64,000 nucleotides of DNA from Echria macrotheca (GCA_030411725.1 MU839834.1:186001-250000), one strand, 5' to 3'. Shown: positions 21,426 to 34,500, numbered from the stretch's first letter. The notes: generated by a model not told the origin, from the letters alone. Numbers and translations are program-made.

Positions 21426-23886
21426 TTATTGCCGCGGCGAGCGCCCTCCGGCCAGAGTGCGCGCCGGGTATTGGTCCAGACACCTTGTTGGAGTCGCGTC
21501 GAGCTGCGGGCCGACGGGTCTCTCAGTGGTGTGCTGGCGTCTGCCTGAGCTGGGGCGTCCGACTGGTCGGGCTCGAGACGGCCAGGAATTGGCACCTGAA
21601 GACGAATCGGCCGGCGAGAGCTCCTCGGACGCGCAGCAGATGGAGCCGTCACTGCTGCTCTGCTGACATGCTGGAACGGGGGTTTGCCGTACGGTTGGGG
21701 CGATTGGCACCGGCGATTGGGACGAAACCTTGCGCCTGCAGCCGACTGCGCAGCTGTTGCAGGAGCCGATGCGAGGTGAAGGAGCAGCAAAGCGGAGGCG
21801 AGCGAGTGACCATGCAGCTGCTTCCAGTTATAGCTGTCCAAGGGCCGTCTCAGCGGGGAATTGCAGTCGTAGATACGTCAAGCATGAAGCTGGAGCGAGG
21901 GAGGTATGGTGCGCGAACGGGCTGTGGGTTGAAGACGGCAAGAAAAGCGTTGGAGCGTTGTCGAGAGTGACGAGGAAAGTTTGTGGTCAGCAAGGGAATG
22001 AGTAAGTAGCGCGGACAACCTTGTCACGGGCCTCCAACCAAGAAATAGCCTTGACCACGGGTCTGGGGCAAATCGGCAGCAGCGAGGCAAGGTAAGGGCG
22101 AGAAAAAGGAAGAAGGCCCCATATGGTCCAGGTTCATGTGCGTAGGATAAAAGGGACGCTGAAACATTTTTAGCTGGTGGATGGGCGGCCCCAAGGTGCT
22201 CTGGCCACAGTGGTTCGGAGCGCGTTCTAGCTCGCGGAACCTTGATTAATTCGACGCGGCAGCGCGCAGATAACGACGAAGCTATCCTCGCCGATCAGAT
22301 GCAGCGGCCCAGCTCACACAGGCTCGCAACCCGCCTTCTTGGTACCCGATTGCGCCCAATATCTCTGGTCTTGTCCCAAAGCGAAGTTACAGCGTCGCAG
22401 CAGAGAATCGATAACGGTAGTTGACTGGGCCCGGGCGATGGGATTTTGCACTTTTGCGGGCGACGACAGCCAGGGGAAGGCTGTAAATTAGGCCTCTTTT
22501 CAGTAAGGTCAGTGTGCTGGGAAAGCCACAGCGTTGCTCTCAACCAAACAATCGGGGTCTCTCGGCTCTGGCGGAAGAGCTTGTGTGGCTTGCGGCTTGG
22601 ATCCTGCCCTCGGGACAGATCACGGGTTCTGAAGAACTCTTTTGGGAGATGGGTTCAGGAGATGATGATCAGCTGGCTTCGGCAGACCAAATGGATCCCT
22701 CCTTTCGTTGGCCATTCACGACAAGCGGGATATTTGCATCGCGATATGCATGTTCCCGACTGCAGGTCGAGGTTTGTTCGGCAGGAACCCGACGTCTGAC
22801 ACGTTATTATCTTGGTACGGCCCGCCTACCCCGTCTCAATATCTGGTCATCCCGAGTTATATCAACGGCTGAAGGCTCCCGTGGAGGGGGAGGGGCAATG
22901 GTCAACTCTAGCCTTCAGCTCGCAGTCATGATGATGTCAAATGTCAAAGTATTCCGAGGATTAAATCCACATCTCCTCTAGCGACAATCCAGTAAAATCG
23001 CTGCAGAGAGAACAAAACTGATGCCTAATTGGTTTGTCTGCTGAAGTGCTTGTGATAACGGTAACTATTCTTGTTACGCCTTCCTTCTCCAGCTGCTTCC
23101 TGCGGTGCACCCCTCCAAGCCTTGCATATGAAACATTCGAGAAATTAACTTTTTGGCTCAAGAGGTGCAATGGCGAGCACGCTCGCGTTGCCCGGCGTCG
23201 CTCCACAAGCGAGAATAGTATCGAGATGGTGCAACAGCCTGTCGATGCCAGCCACTCTTCAGTAGACGTGTGGTCAACCATTGTCTGGAGCTGTGAGAAC
23301 TCAAGCCAACAGCTGGACAACGCGAATCAGGTCCGCAGCTTCTCGAAAACACCGTCTGCAGCATCGAGAAGCATTGGCCAGAAGCTAACGTTAATTGTAC
23401 CCCTGACACCCCTGACGCTCCCCACACCTCCACCGGTCCAGGTCCAGTGGCATTCAAGAGAGCATCAGCCCGGAAGCCAGTCGTGGTGCAATTCGTGTCA
23501 CAACAATTCTTCCGCCTGACGTCCAGATCCAACCCACTCTGCTTTCTGCCTGCACGAGCATTGCCTGCGACAGACATCGCTTCTTTCTAGAAGCCGGACC
23601 TGCAGCTATTATTTTCCCTCTCCCAGCCGTCCGCGATCTTCGAGATTCACGACGCGAGCCAGACTTTGCTGAGCGTGCAGCGCCACAGCTCGAACAGTCT
23701 GACGTATTGTTTACACACGCGCGACGTCAATAGAGACCCGCCGAATCTTCTCCGTGAGCTCCCGATCTCTCCGCTTCGGTGCTTTCGCACGGTTACGCAA
23801 CGTTCGTGAAACCGAGCCTCGAGCCATCTGCCGCATTCCGCCCGCCTGCTTCGATCGTCCATCCACCGCCCTCTCGCGAGCCCAAC
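21426..23886. other. Divergent promoter region between Kar9 and the gene at 23887
   Basis: The 2.46 kb hold no supported gene. Frames up to 265 codons run antisense to the Kar9 5' end and are taken as shadows. Putative promoter and leader sequences for both flanking genes must lie here. Confidence 0.5.
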
Positions 23887-25596
23887 ATGCCCTCCCTCCG
23901 CGACCCGCCGACGGTGAGGTGTGATTCTCCTCCGCCCGAGACGACACCGACCCTAGCCATCGGTTCCCGTCCCGAGTTTGCTAGGTGCTTCTCGACGGCC
24001 TCATCAGTCTCGCATGGGTCAGCGACAACGGACGCATCGCACCTCAGGGAATCCCTGGGCAGCGATATCTCGGCCCTGTCCCGCCAGTCCTCTGGCAGCT
24101 ATCAGTCGAACCGTCTCTCCGGTATCAGTGATTCTGGTCATGTACTGCGATCCAGACAGTCCACCGGCAGCTTGAACACGGTCAGATCGGGAAGTGCGTC
24201 GCGGCGACGAGGTTATATGAGGCCACAGGGCACCGACTTCGCAGCGAGTGCTCGCCACCGCGAGAGCGTCTTGAGCCTGGGAAGCATTGCCCATCTTCAG
24301 TATTACTTTGCCAGGACTGGGTTGTTGGATGGCAAAGGTGGACAGTTAGCCCGGAAGCGTCAGCAAAAGGCACACACGCTCGATTTGTCGTCCCTGGACA
24401 CGAGCTCGCCGCTCTCGCCAGGGGTGCTCAGCAGCGACCATGACTCGAGTTATGCGTCGATGGGTAGCAGCCCCGACTTGACAGCACATGGCGGTTTTGG
24501 TGGGAATCTGGCCCCTGGCTCCCTGGTCGAGTCGCCGATCGACGAACACCACCCAGGTGACGAAGAATATTATTCCGATGATTTTGAGGAGCCGGATCCA
24601 AACATGTTGCCGCCGACGGTCAGCACATATAACTACCGCGAAAAGCCGCTCCCAAAGCCGCCGTCCGTCGCCGAGATGAAGGCTGAGCTCAATAGCTCCC
24701 TCGATGCCGCCGCAAAGGCGCTGGCAGCCGCTAAAGACAGCAAACCCCCGGAGTCCGAACCTCCTCAGCCCCAGATCAGAGAGTCGCCAAAACCAAAAAA
24801 GCTGGGAGCGCCTGGCTGGCATGAGATCCAGGGAATGCACATCCTCGACGTCATGACGCTAGCCATACGCGCCGCCAAGATTTATTATACTTCGCACGAC
24901 AGGCCCGACCGTCTCGATGCCATCAAGCCCGAGAAGGAAATCCGGGGTGAGCTCTTATCGGTTATGGATGTTCTCAAGCGTATGGCGACACGGGGTTTTA
25001 TCGGCGGCATGCGCGATGACGAGTTCCGCACTATGGATGCGTGGATCGTCGGGCTACACGCGATGCTGGCGAAAGAGGAGGCCATGGAAGCCGCCGAGAT
25101 TGCCGAGAGGGCCAGCTGGACATGGCTGAGGGCCGAGGGGTGGGAAGGGCGCGAATATGCTCGCGAGGAAGCGTTTATGCGGTCCATGCTGGCCGGCAGC
25201 ACGGATCCTGTCGAGAACATGGCCCCCCTGCCAACATGGGTCCCGATCAACCGGGCCGTTCCTCTGGCGGAGCAGAAGCTTCCCACGCCGTTTCTGGAAT
25301 CGCTCCAGAACGGGTTGCGACTCGTGCAGCTTCATAACTGCGCCGTGCGTAAGTCGCGACGGCGATTTGGGGCCATCCCGAGTTTCCACACCGACACGCA
25401 GAAGCCATATCGTGCGGCTGATAACCTGCGGTACTGGCTGAAGGCGGCCGAGCTGCGGTGGGAGGTGCTGTTGAAGACGGACGCGCTTGGGTTGCAGTAT
25501 AACCATGGGCCGGAGTTGTGGGTTGAGTTTGAGGATGCTGTGTTCCAGTGGTGTCGCAAGGTGCGGGAAGAGATTGCGTCGGAGTTGAAGGAGTGA
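23887..25596 (+). CDS. Uncharacterised Ser-rich protein with a C-terminal helical domain
   Basis: This single-exon protein has 569 aa. The open frame extends upstream, but the first true ATG is at 23887 in a strong fungal start context (CCAACATGCC), beginning MPSLRDPPTVRCDSPPP. The first 300 residues are rich in Ser, Gly, Arg and Pro, with an acidic patch (DEEYYSDDFEEPD) and an LPKPP motif, suggesting phosphorylation and disorder. From about residue 310 the sequence is structured and Trp-rich: GWHEIQGMHILDVMTLAIRA, RMATRGFIGGMRDDEF, RASWTWLRAEGWEGREY, and NLRYWLKAAELRWEVLLKTD near the end. It looks like a conserved fungal hypothetical protein, but I cannot name the family or function. Its stop converges with the RecQ gene across 2.9 kb. 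Confidence 0.75.
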   Translation: MPSLRDPPTVRCDSPPPETTPTLAIGSRPEFARCFSTASSVSHGSATTDASHLRESLGSDISALSRQSSGSYQSNRLSGISDSGHVLRSRQSTGSLNTVRSGSASRRRGYMRPQGTDFAASARHRESVLSLGSIAHLQYYFARTGLLDGKGGQLARKRQQKAHTLDLSSLDTSSPLSPGVLSSDHDSSYASMGSSPDLTAHGGFGGNLAPGSLVESPIDEHHPGDEEYYSDDFEEPDPNMLPPTVSTYNYREKPLPKPPSVAEMKAELNSSLDAAAKALAAAKDSKPPESEPPQPQIRESPKPKKLGAPGWHEIQGMHILDVMTLAIRAAKIYYTSHDRPDRLDAIKPEKEIRGELLSVMDVLKRMATRGFIGGMRDDEFRTMDAWIVGLHAMLAKEEAMEAAEIAERASWTWLRAEGWEGREYAREEAFMRSMLAGSTDPVENMAPLPTWVPINRAVPLAEQKLPTPFLESLQNGLRLVQLHNCAVRKSRRRFGAIPSFHTDTQKPYRAADNLRYWLKAAELRWEVLLKTDALGLQYNHGPELWVEFEDAVFQWCRKVREEIASELKE

Positions 25597-26964
25597 CTTT
25601 TTTCCATGGAAAGTCTGTCTAGTCCAGATTGTGCTGGGGTGGAGTTCTGGGGGGTTGAAGCTGTTATGACGGAGACGGTCTCTCGGCCACCTGAGGTTTT
25701 CGGCTATCAAGCAATGATTCGGAATGGGCTTTGGTTACTTTGAAAGCAGTCCAGACTTATTTCATTCGGCCTCTCTGAGGCGTGGATACCTTGTGTGTCC
25801 TACTTTTCCAGTGATAAGGAAGGGAGGGAGGTTGTTGAAGACGAGTCGCGAGGATGACGTCGTTGCTACTAGATTTTCACATATACCCATAGCATAGTAA
25901 TCCAGGCGCAGTGGTTCCTTTCGGACTTGACTGGTGTTTGAGTCTGGTGATGTCGTGCTTGTTGGGCCGCAACAGTATGTTGTGTGGATGATCATCGGCG
26001 GAAAAGTTTTGATGCAGTGTCAGATGCCCGTTAGGTCAGTAAGTATCCGACGTGTCTTGGATATTATTCGAATACATATTAGATAAACTCAAACTGGCGG
26101 TGGATGGGGAGATAAATAGAATGGGGCAGGTGATGCTGAGTGGAAGGTCGAAGGTTACACCATCCGATCGCTGCGGTTTTGTTTACTTTACCCCTTTTTT
26201 GGTGCTGTCAGATTGTCTTTTTTTTTTGTCCCTGTGGAAATTTGATTTACAGCTACATCCACGCACTGCAATCCAACACTGGCACTGAACGGCTTGCTTG
26301 GCAATACGGATCCAAGGCAAACAAGTCTTTTTTTTTTTTTACACTTGATCGTGCCGTGCTCACTAGGTACCTAGAGATTGTAGATTAGATATCCTCCTCC
26401 CACCGTCGCCCCCAAGTTCTCTCCTCGTCATTTCTTTCGCCGCCATTCACGTCACGTATAGCTAAATATTTCGAACGGTTATTCCATACGCAAAATCAGG
26501 CAAGGCACACAGGAGACGTAGCTTACCTAGGAATCTATCCGTCCGTAAGTAATCCCCTCCCCCCACCCTCCCCGTCAAACCAACTCAAAGGTAGCAAACA
26601 GCTCATATTCCCACAGATTGATACACATTCCATCTCACAAGTACATATCCAATTCTGCATCTTCAATGGAACTTTTCATGTCTGCACCCCACCCCTCCCC
26701 ATCGTGCTTACGTCCCTCCTTTCACCACCCCAAGCATCTCAAATCATTCATTCTCGGGTGGGTGTAAGCCACTCCCTCTCTAGACAATGAACCAGACCCC
26801 CTCGCAGTGTTCTAAAAGGGAATACACTAACGTTTAAGGGATGCCACATTCAAAACCGCGCGCGTACTTCTGGTCGCTGCGTCTTCCCAGGTAAATCGTT
26901 CGTGCCTTTTCTTCCTAATAGAGGACTTCTCCTCTCCAACGGCGCAGGGCAGGAGGATAGCAAC
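25597..26964. other. 3' intergenic region, no gene seen
   Basis: This is downstream of the gene ending at 25596. Several T runs are visible (26218-26227, 26328-26340), but no supported coding sequence. Confidence 0.5.
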
Positions 26965-28025
26965 TGTGCCTCCTCATGCCATATTCGTGCCTTCTCATGC
27001 TAATTATATGCCCCTATTTGCCATTCCACCCCCCCAAAAGACTCAACACGCGCATTCCCTTTATTTTCACGCGCATTCCCAATCCAAATCCGCACCTCTA
27101 ATCGTACCTCCTCACACCATATTCGTGCCTCCTCACGCTAATTATATCGCCCTATTTGCCATTCAACCCCCCGAAAAGGCCCAAGTCGCGCGTCCCCTCT
27201 GGTTTCACGCACAATCACTCAATTTTCACACCCGTTCTCAATCCAGATCCGCACCTCTAACCAAACCTCCTTATGCTATATGTATACCTTCCCTTGCCTC
27301 CCCTTACCATTTAACCCCCCGAAAAGACCCAAAACGCGCATCCACTCTATTTTCACACACATTTATTTTCACACACATTCCCCAGCTTTCACGCGCATCC
27401 CCAATCGAAATCCACGCCTCTAATCAGACCTCCTCATACTGTATATATACCTCCCCCTACCATTCAACCCCCCGTTCAACCCCCTGAAAAGACACAACTC
27501 GCGCATTCACTCTATTTTCACGCGCATTCCCTCTACTTTCACACACATCCCCTCTAGTTTTACGCGCATTCCCAACTCAAATCCACACCTCTATCAAACC
27601 TTCTCACGCTAATTATATACCTCCCCTTACCGTTCAACCCCCTGAAAGCCCTAACACGCGCATTCCCTCAAGTATTACGCGTATCCCTTCTATTTCCACG
27701 CGCATTCCCAACCCAAATCCGCGCCTCAAATCCAACAACACGGCGCTCTAACATAACAAATCGCACATCCCCTCTAGTTTCTCACACATCCCCCCTATTT
27801 CCACGCGCATCTCCTTTATTTTCACACACCTCCCTCTATTTCCACGCACATTCCCAACCCAAATCCACGCCTCAAATCCAACACCACATCGCTCAAACAT
27901 AACAAATCGCACATCCCCCCTATTTCCACGCACATCCCCAACCCAAATCCGCACCTCCAATCAAACATCACAACCCTCACAAATAACAAATCACACATCC
28001 ACTCAAGCCCCATCACACAACACAA
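26965..28025. repeat. Degenerate minisatellite field downstream of the RecQ gene
   Basis: Imperfect units of about 135-170 bp recur. Each opens with a form of CCTCCTCACGCTAATTATA (near 26970, 27107, 27266, 27429 and 27598), then CCATTCAACCCCCCGAAAAG, then several copies of a CACGCGCATTCCC-like 13-mer and AATCCAAATCCGCACCTCTAATC. From about 27700 to 28025 the array degenerates into the 13-mer and the AACCCAAATCC block alone. The pyrimidine-rich strand is the plus strand. Any open frames in it are by-products of the repeat. Confidence 0.8.
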
Positions 28026-28512
28026 CAGTCACATAACGCATACTTCACATTACCAAAGAACCATCCCCTTAAATTCTACACTATCCATTATCAACACCAC
28101 GCCATAATTCATTACCATTACGCATCCACCCCGCTCCCAAAATGCCTCAGGGATATCTATCTTAGCCCTATCCCGCCCGCTCCAATGCGCAACGCCCAAA
28201 ACAAAACCCCTTTTCCACGCTTCATAACGCGTACCAACGCCACGACCAATGCACCCGCCCATCTGACAAAACGCCCGTCCAATGCTCAAAACACGCCCGC
28301 CTGTCTCATCCCGACGCCTACGAGACTAAAACCCTACGCCTCCCGTTATACCCGTCGAGCGCCGCTAAAACCGTTCCAACCCCTAAAAAACCCCAACCCT
28401 AGGCCTTTTATAATGTACAAAGACGCGTCCTAAATCCCCCATACGCCCCAAGATATATCCCCAAGCGCTATTTACATACCCCCCAGACGCTCCCTCCCAG
28501 CCCCGAACGCCT

Positions 28513-31500
28513 TTAATACGGCATCGAAGGCACCTGACCCGCCGCCCCAGCGCTACCACCCGCATTCCCACCGCCGTTACCACCACCCGGAGGCCTCTGC
28601 CATCCATCATTGGCCCCGTCGCGAGGAGCCGCAGCGCGAACAGCCTTCGCCGCCGAGTTCTTGGACCCGACGAATTCGCCCGTACGCCTCCTGTGTTCCG
28701 TGTGAGTCACCCAGTTGCGGCGCGAGGCACTTCCGCGCCGTATCGCGGCCGCTCGGAGCCGGGGCTGCTTCTCCTCGCGCAGCTCGTTCTCGCGGGCCTC
28801 GATGGCGGCCATTTTCTGGTGCCATTCGTCGGCGGACGGTGAGATCGCCCGCTGGCCGGGCCCAGCAGCGCCAGGGTCTGCTGCCGGCGGCCCGGAGTAG
28901 AGGTCGTCTTCCTCTTCGTCCTCGACCCGGGGCTGCCGGTACCGAGCATCCGGCATGGGGACATCCTCCTGTGCCGGTCCCCGCGTCCGGGCCTGCTGGG
29001 TGCGCTGGACCTCTGGGATCTGGCCGGTCTCGACCATCTCGTCGTGCCTGTCGAGGTAGCGGGCGACGAGGGGGAGGATCTCGGTGGTGTAGAGCTCGAC
29101 CCTGGTGTGGTTGACCCCGGGGATGGCGTGGATGCTGTCCTCCGAGTCGACGCGTCGGACCAGCATGGCGCGGTACTGCTCCCGCGTGAAGAGCGGGTGC
29201 TCGATCCCATCCATGGCGCGGAGGTCCTCGTCGTGCGCGATGGCCTCTTGGAGATACTGCTCCATCAGCCACTGGACAGTCTGGTTGGATAGGTCGATGG
29301 GGTATACAACCCCCTCCGTTCTCTTTACGCCGGGGCGGGCTGGACCTCGCTTCCGACCACCACGGTTCTGCCGGAGCCGCATCTCGTACTCCTTGAACAT
29401 GCGCTTATCTCGGAGCGCGGCACGACTGGGTTGGACGCGGTCCAGTATGCCGACGGGCAGCGGCAGATGCGGTCCGCCCTGTCCCTGGATATAGGCGTTC
29501 GCGTTGGGCCCGGGGAAGACGTGCGTGATCATGTTGGAGTTGTGGTTGAGTTTTGTATGTGTTATCTGGACAGCACCGAGGTGTGTCAGATGATACAAGA
29601 CTCTGTTCAACTCCCAAACAGATGGATCCTTGCCAAGCAATGGCCGTTGCCCCGGCACGTCTTTCGCCGCGCACCACATGGGGGTGTCCTTGTAGCGGCC
29701 GCCGGAAGCCGACTTGCCGCGCAGAACCGCGTTGAGCGTGCCTACCAGGATGCCCTTCCCTTCGGTTCGCCAGACATGCTCTATAGTCTGAAGCTGGACG
29801 TGGGCGATCCTCGAGAAATCTGTCATCTCTCGCGGTGATACGGTCATGCCCTCGCGGCAGTTATCGCAAGTCCCGCCGCAGTTCCGGACATCGTATTCCT
29901 GATGGAAGTGATCCATCAGTTGCTTGCGTCGACAAGTCCAGAAGTCTTCCAAGTACAGGACGAACTTGTGCAACGCCGCGAGTTGGACATCCTGATTTTT
30001 CCCTTCGAGCTCCCTTCCCTCGGTGCTTGTCGGGTTTGTAATCATGCTACGCCACGTCTGGACATCCGAGTATTGCCAAAACAGGTAACAGTCGGCTCTT
30101 TTTCCGTCGCGACCGGCTCGTCCCGTTTCCTGATAATAGGCTTCTATCGACCGTGACGGCCCGTAGTGGATGATGAAGCGAACATCCGGCTTGTCGATGC
30201 CCATGCCAAAAGCAATCGTGGCGATAATCACCTTGATCCTGCCTGCCTGCCAGTCGGCGAGTCTCCTCACCTTGTCGTCCGGAGCAATGGTGGCGTGGTA
30301 ATATGCCGCATCATTGATGCCAGCGGTGACAAGGTGGGCGTAGAGATCTTCTGTCGACCGACGTGATACGCAGTAGATGATACCACACTGGCCGGCATGA
30401 CGCGCCCTCATAAGATCGGTGATGACGTTTTGCGACCATTGGGTGCCTTTTGAGTAGACATTGTAGTGGATATTCGGTCTATCGGGCGAGGTGTGGAATG
30501 TCTTGCAGTTCTGGATCCCTAGGCTCTTGATGACGTCCTTAGCAATCTCCGGCGTTGCCGTTGCCGTCAAAGCCATGACAGGCACATCCGGGAAGTTGTG
30601 CCTGAAGAGACCGATCTGGTTGTACTCGGGGCGGAAGTCATGGCCCCACTCGCTGATGCAGTGCGCCTCATCAACGACCAGTCGCGCCAGCTTCTTGCTC
30701 TGATACAGCTTGCGGAGCGCCCTGTTGAGCTGGTTGCTCTGAGCGAGCATCTCCGGTGTGACATATAGCAGCTGGATCTTGTGCTGCGGCTCCGGATCCT
30801 CCAACGCCTCGAGGATCATGTCGCGTTTCCCGGGTTGTGTATCGCCCGCGAATGCATAGGCCGAGACCTGCTTAGACTTGAGGCTTTCAGACTGGTCGTT
30901 CATGAGGCTCGTGAGCGGCTCAACCACGATTGTGACTCCTTGTGTCTTGCCTGTGCTGATCAAAGCCGGTAGCTGGAAGCATAGCGACTTTCCACTACCC
31001 GTGGCGAATCGGACAAACGTGTCATAGCCAGCCAAGGTCGCATTAATAACCTCCAGCTGCCCTGGCCGGAAGCTGGCAAGTCGGAACCGCTCTTTGAGCA
31101 CCCTGCGCACATCGTTGGACCAAGGGTGGTTCATTAGATGGGCAGGATGTGACACCCGGGGTATAGCCTGGGTGGTTGTTCTAGCAGGCTGTCGAACTCT
31201 CAGCGCAGCCCCAGTGGATGATGCCTGTGCACTCAGGTTGGTGGATGGACCGGAGGCACTTGCGGCTGTGTTTGACGCTTGCATAAGCATTTCCGGTGCC
31301 CGAGTGGGTGGGCCAGTGACCTCGGAGAACACAGGTCCCATTGTCCGAGCGGGTGGGTTATCGAGCCCGGAGAATACAGATCCTCTCGGCCGAGCAGGCG
31401 GGTTATCGAGCCCGGAGAGTGCGGGTCCTCTTGCTTGAGCGGGCGGGTTATCCAGCCCGGAGAGTGCGGGTCCTCTTGCTTGAGCGGGCGGGTTATCGAG

Positions 31501-34500
31501 CCCGGAGAATACAGATCCTCTCGCCCGGGCGGGGCGGTTATCGAGCCCGGAGAGTGTGGGGCCTATCGCTCGAGTAGGTGTGCCCGCGATTCCGGCCGCC
31601 GTGCCCGTCGATGACGAGCCCGCGATTCTGGCCGCCGTGCCCGTCGATGACGAGCCCGCGATTCTCGCCGCCGTGCCCGTCGATGAGGACCTGGCCGCGA
31701 TTCCTCCAAGGCCCAAAGCCCGCCTGGTACGGAATGCTCTGTTTGCGGTAGCCCTGACCACTGGAGCATCATCCTCATCCTCATCGTCACTGTCAATGAC
31801 GATAGCCTCCCTCACTGGCTGCTGGTTGGTTGTTTGGGCAAGCTGAGGAAGCCCCAGCGGAGGAACACCCGAGTTCCGGATTACCGAGGACTGCGACTGG
31901 TACTCTGGAATCGGATTGCCCAGAGTACTGCGACGGCGCTGAGCCGTGGATGTTCTAGCCGCAGAAGATTTGGCTGCAGAAGATCTGGCCACAAGGGTTT
32001 TGGCCGCAGGAGTCCCAGCCGCAGGAGTTCTAGCGGCGGTGGGATACGTAGGCAGGGGTGCCGAAGTTCTAACCCCAGAAGGATAACTGCCCTGGGGTGT
32101 CAATAGCCCATCATGCTTTGGTGGCGCTGATCCCGGGGTCGTGAAATCCTGGGCAGTAAACCCAAGTGCGACGAGGATGGTGTGGATCGATGCCCGTCCC
32201 TTCCGGATCTCGTCGTTCATTGCCTCTCTCTTCTCAGTTAGGCTCAAATGGTCTTCCAGACTGGCATGGGCAAGTTCCATGGAAAACTGAACGGCCTGCT
32301 CTCTCAGGTCTTGCTGCGCGATAGCTTTAGCCTGGAGAAGCCTCATCTGGCCGATGCGGTTGTTGAGAGTCAGGATCTCTTGTTGCAGATCTTGTTGCAG
32401 GCCATCCGACGGTTCATCGAGCATCATAGCCTCGACCAGGCTCGACTGGTGCTCAGCAACTTGGCTCTCTGCGAGCGCGATGTAGGTGTCAACTGCGGAA
32501 GGATTCGCAAGAAAGGCCGAGATAAGCGCCTTGTCATTTTCGGCGGATATCGATGTAGGCCGCGAAGAAGCCGGGCCGGACATTCGCACAGTCTCGTCAC
32601 GCTTCTCGGTCATTGCGTCATCTTGAGAAAGCTTTTCGTCTTTGACCGTTTCCGAATCGTTGACCTTACCCTTAGCCTTGCTCTTATGCTCGGCGATAAA
32701 GGGTTTGAACTCTGGCATCTTGGTCGATGCGCGACCGGTAGCTTTGACTGAGGGCCTGAATGGGTTGCCTGACGCAGAACGAGCAACGTCATTGTCCATG
32801 TCAGAAGAATAGCCCAAGTCAAGTCTCGCTGCACCCGCATAAGGGTTGCTTTGTGCGGGACGTCGAGTGGGAGTCTGAACAGGCTCATCTTGATTCTGTG
32901 AGCTGGGTTCCTCCTTGATCTTATTTTGCCGTGAGTCAGCTTCCTTCTTGATCTTCTTCGGCTGTGAAGCCTGGTCGGGAACTATCGTTGTATGGTGGTC
33001 GGCTTCATTCGCCGAAACCTTTCTCTTGCGGCTATCGGCGGACGCACTCGAAGGATGGTCGGCGACAAGGCCAGGCGTCTTGATCTGATTGTGCGACATG
33101 TTGAATGAGTAAGATGAGTGGTCGCTGCGACGATTAAATGAAGGTAGCTTGGGCGACGAGGAAATAATCGAGTCGATGTCTGGGAATGAGTCGGAATCGG
33201 AGTCGGACTCAATGAAGACTGGCTCGGCGGGTGTCTGTCCTCGGCGAACAACAGGGCTGGAGCGCTCGGCGAAGTCCTCTTTCCAGACAGTGATATCTTC
33301 ACCGAAAGATGAAAGTGGGCTTGAGGTGAGATCGATTAAGCTGATGTCGCCGTCGTGATCGACCTTGTGCTTCCTGCTGGTATTGACTGCCTAGGTGTTA
33401 GCGCCTGTTCATCTGCGTCGGCTGTTGCGAAGAAAGAGAGTGAATCACGGTCGCGAAGGAAGAAACACAGCGACAGGGTATTTGCGAAGGAAAGAAGAAA
33501 AGGCAGTCGCGAAGGAACAGACCAAGTGGCGATTGCGAAGGAATAGACTGGGTCGCTGTCGCAAAGGAATTCGCTGTCACAAAGGGACAGGAAGAGGGCT
33601 ATCGCGAGATGAGAGTGTGAGAGTGAGAGTGAATGGATGTTGCGAGGAAAGAGAATCGTTGTTGAGAGCAACTCGCTGTCTTGAAGGGACAGGTGGATGG
33701 TTGTGGTGAAGGAATTGAAAGAAGGGTTAGGAAGTAGGAAGAGATTGAATCGCTGGTTTGAGGAAGAGGAAGAAGAAGAAATAGAAGAAGGGTTATTGTG
33801 TGTGATAAAGAGGTGGGAAGAGATGGGACGATGGGGGTTGAAGGGAAGGAACGACGGTTGGGGGCAAGAGATGGGACGATAGGGGTAAAAAAAAAGCGTT
33901 GTTGAAAGCAACTCGCTGTCTTCAAGGGACAAGTGGATGGTTGTAGTGAAGGAATTGAGAAAGGTTTGAAGGAAGAGATTTGAATCGCTGGTGTGAGGAA
34001 GAGGAAGAAGGGCTATTGTGTGTGATAAAGAGGTGGGAAAAGATGGGACCATGGGGGTTGAAGAGAAGGAACGACGGTTAGGGGGCAAGAGATGGGACGA
34101 TGGGGTAAAGAAGCGTTATTGAGAGCAACTTGCTGTTTTGAGGGACAGGTGGATGTTGTGGTGAAGGAATTGAAAGAATGGTTAGGAAGAAGGAAGAGGT
34201 TGAATTGCTGGTGCGAGGAAGAGGAAGAAGGGCTACTGTGTGCGATAAGTGAGATCGGAAAATTGGACGATGGGGGTTAAAGAGAAGGAACGATGGGTTA
34301 CGAGCAAGAGATGGGCCTATGCGATGAAGAAGAGAAGCGCGGTTGTGAAGGAATATGGTGACGCGTTGAACGAAAAATGTATAAAGGAAGAGTGCTAAGG
34401 GCTATCCCAATAAGAGAGAGAGACAGAGAGAGAGACAGATGAGACGATAAGGGGTACTAGACAGGAAACGAAGGGCAATTGGCAGGGGATGGGGCAATGA

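Noticed and set aside
21173..21970. Plus-strand open frame of 265 codons
   Set aside because: It covers the antisense of the Kar9 5' end and its leader, Arg/Cys-rich, with no recognisable domain.
26966..27487. Plus-strand open frame of 173 codons with repeated HTIFVPPHANY-like units
   Set aside because: It is the translation of the minisatellite; the repeats drift in frame and no gene signals surround it.
28513..33099. RecQ protein starting at MSHNQ (33099) as a stand-alone 1528-aa gene
   Set aside because: The frame is open and protein-like upstream to 33386 and joins in phase to a BLM-type N-terminal exon.
33336..34088. Minus-strand open frame of 250 codons, Ser/Phe/Leu-rich
   Set aside because: It lies in the repeat-filled RecQ intron; the frame comes from pyrimidine-rich tandem units and overlaps the splice acceptor.
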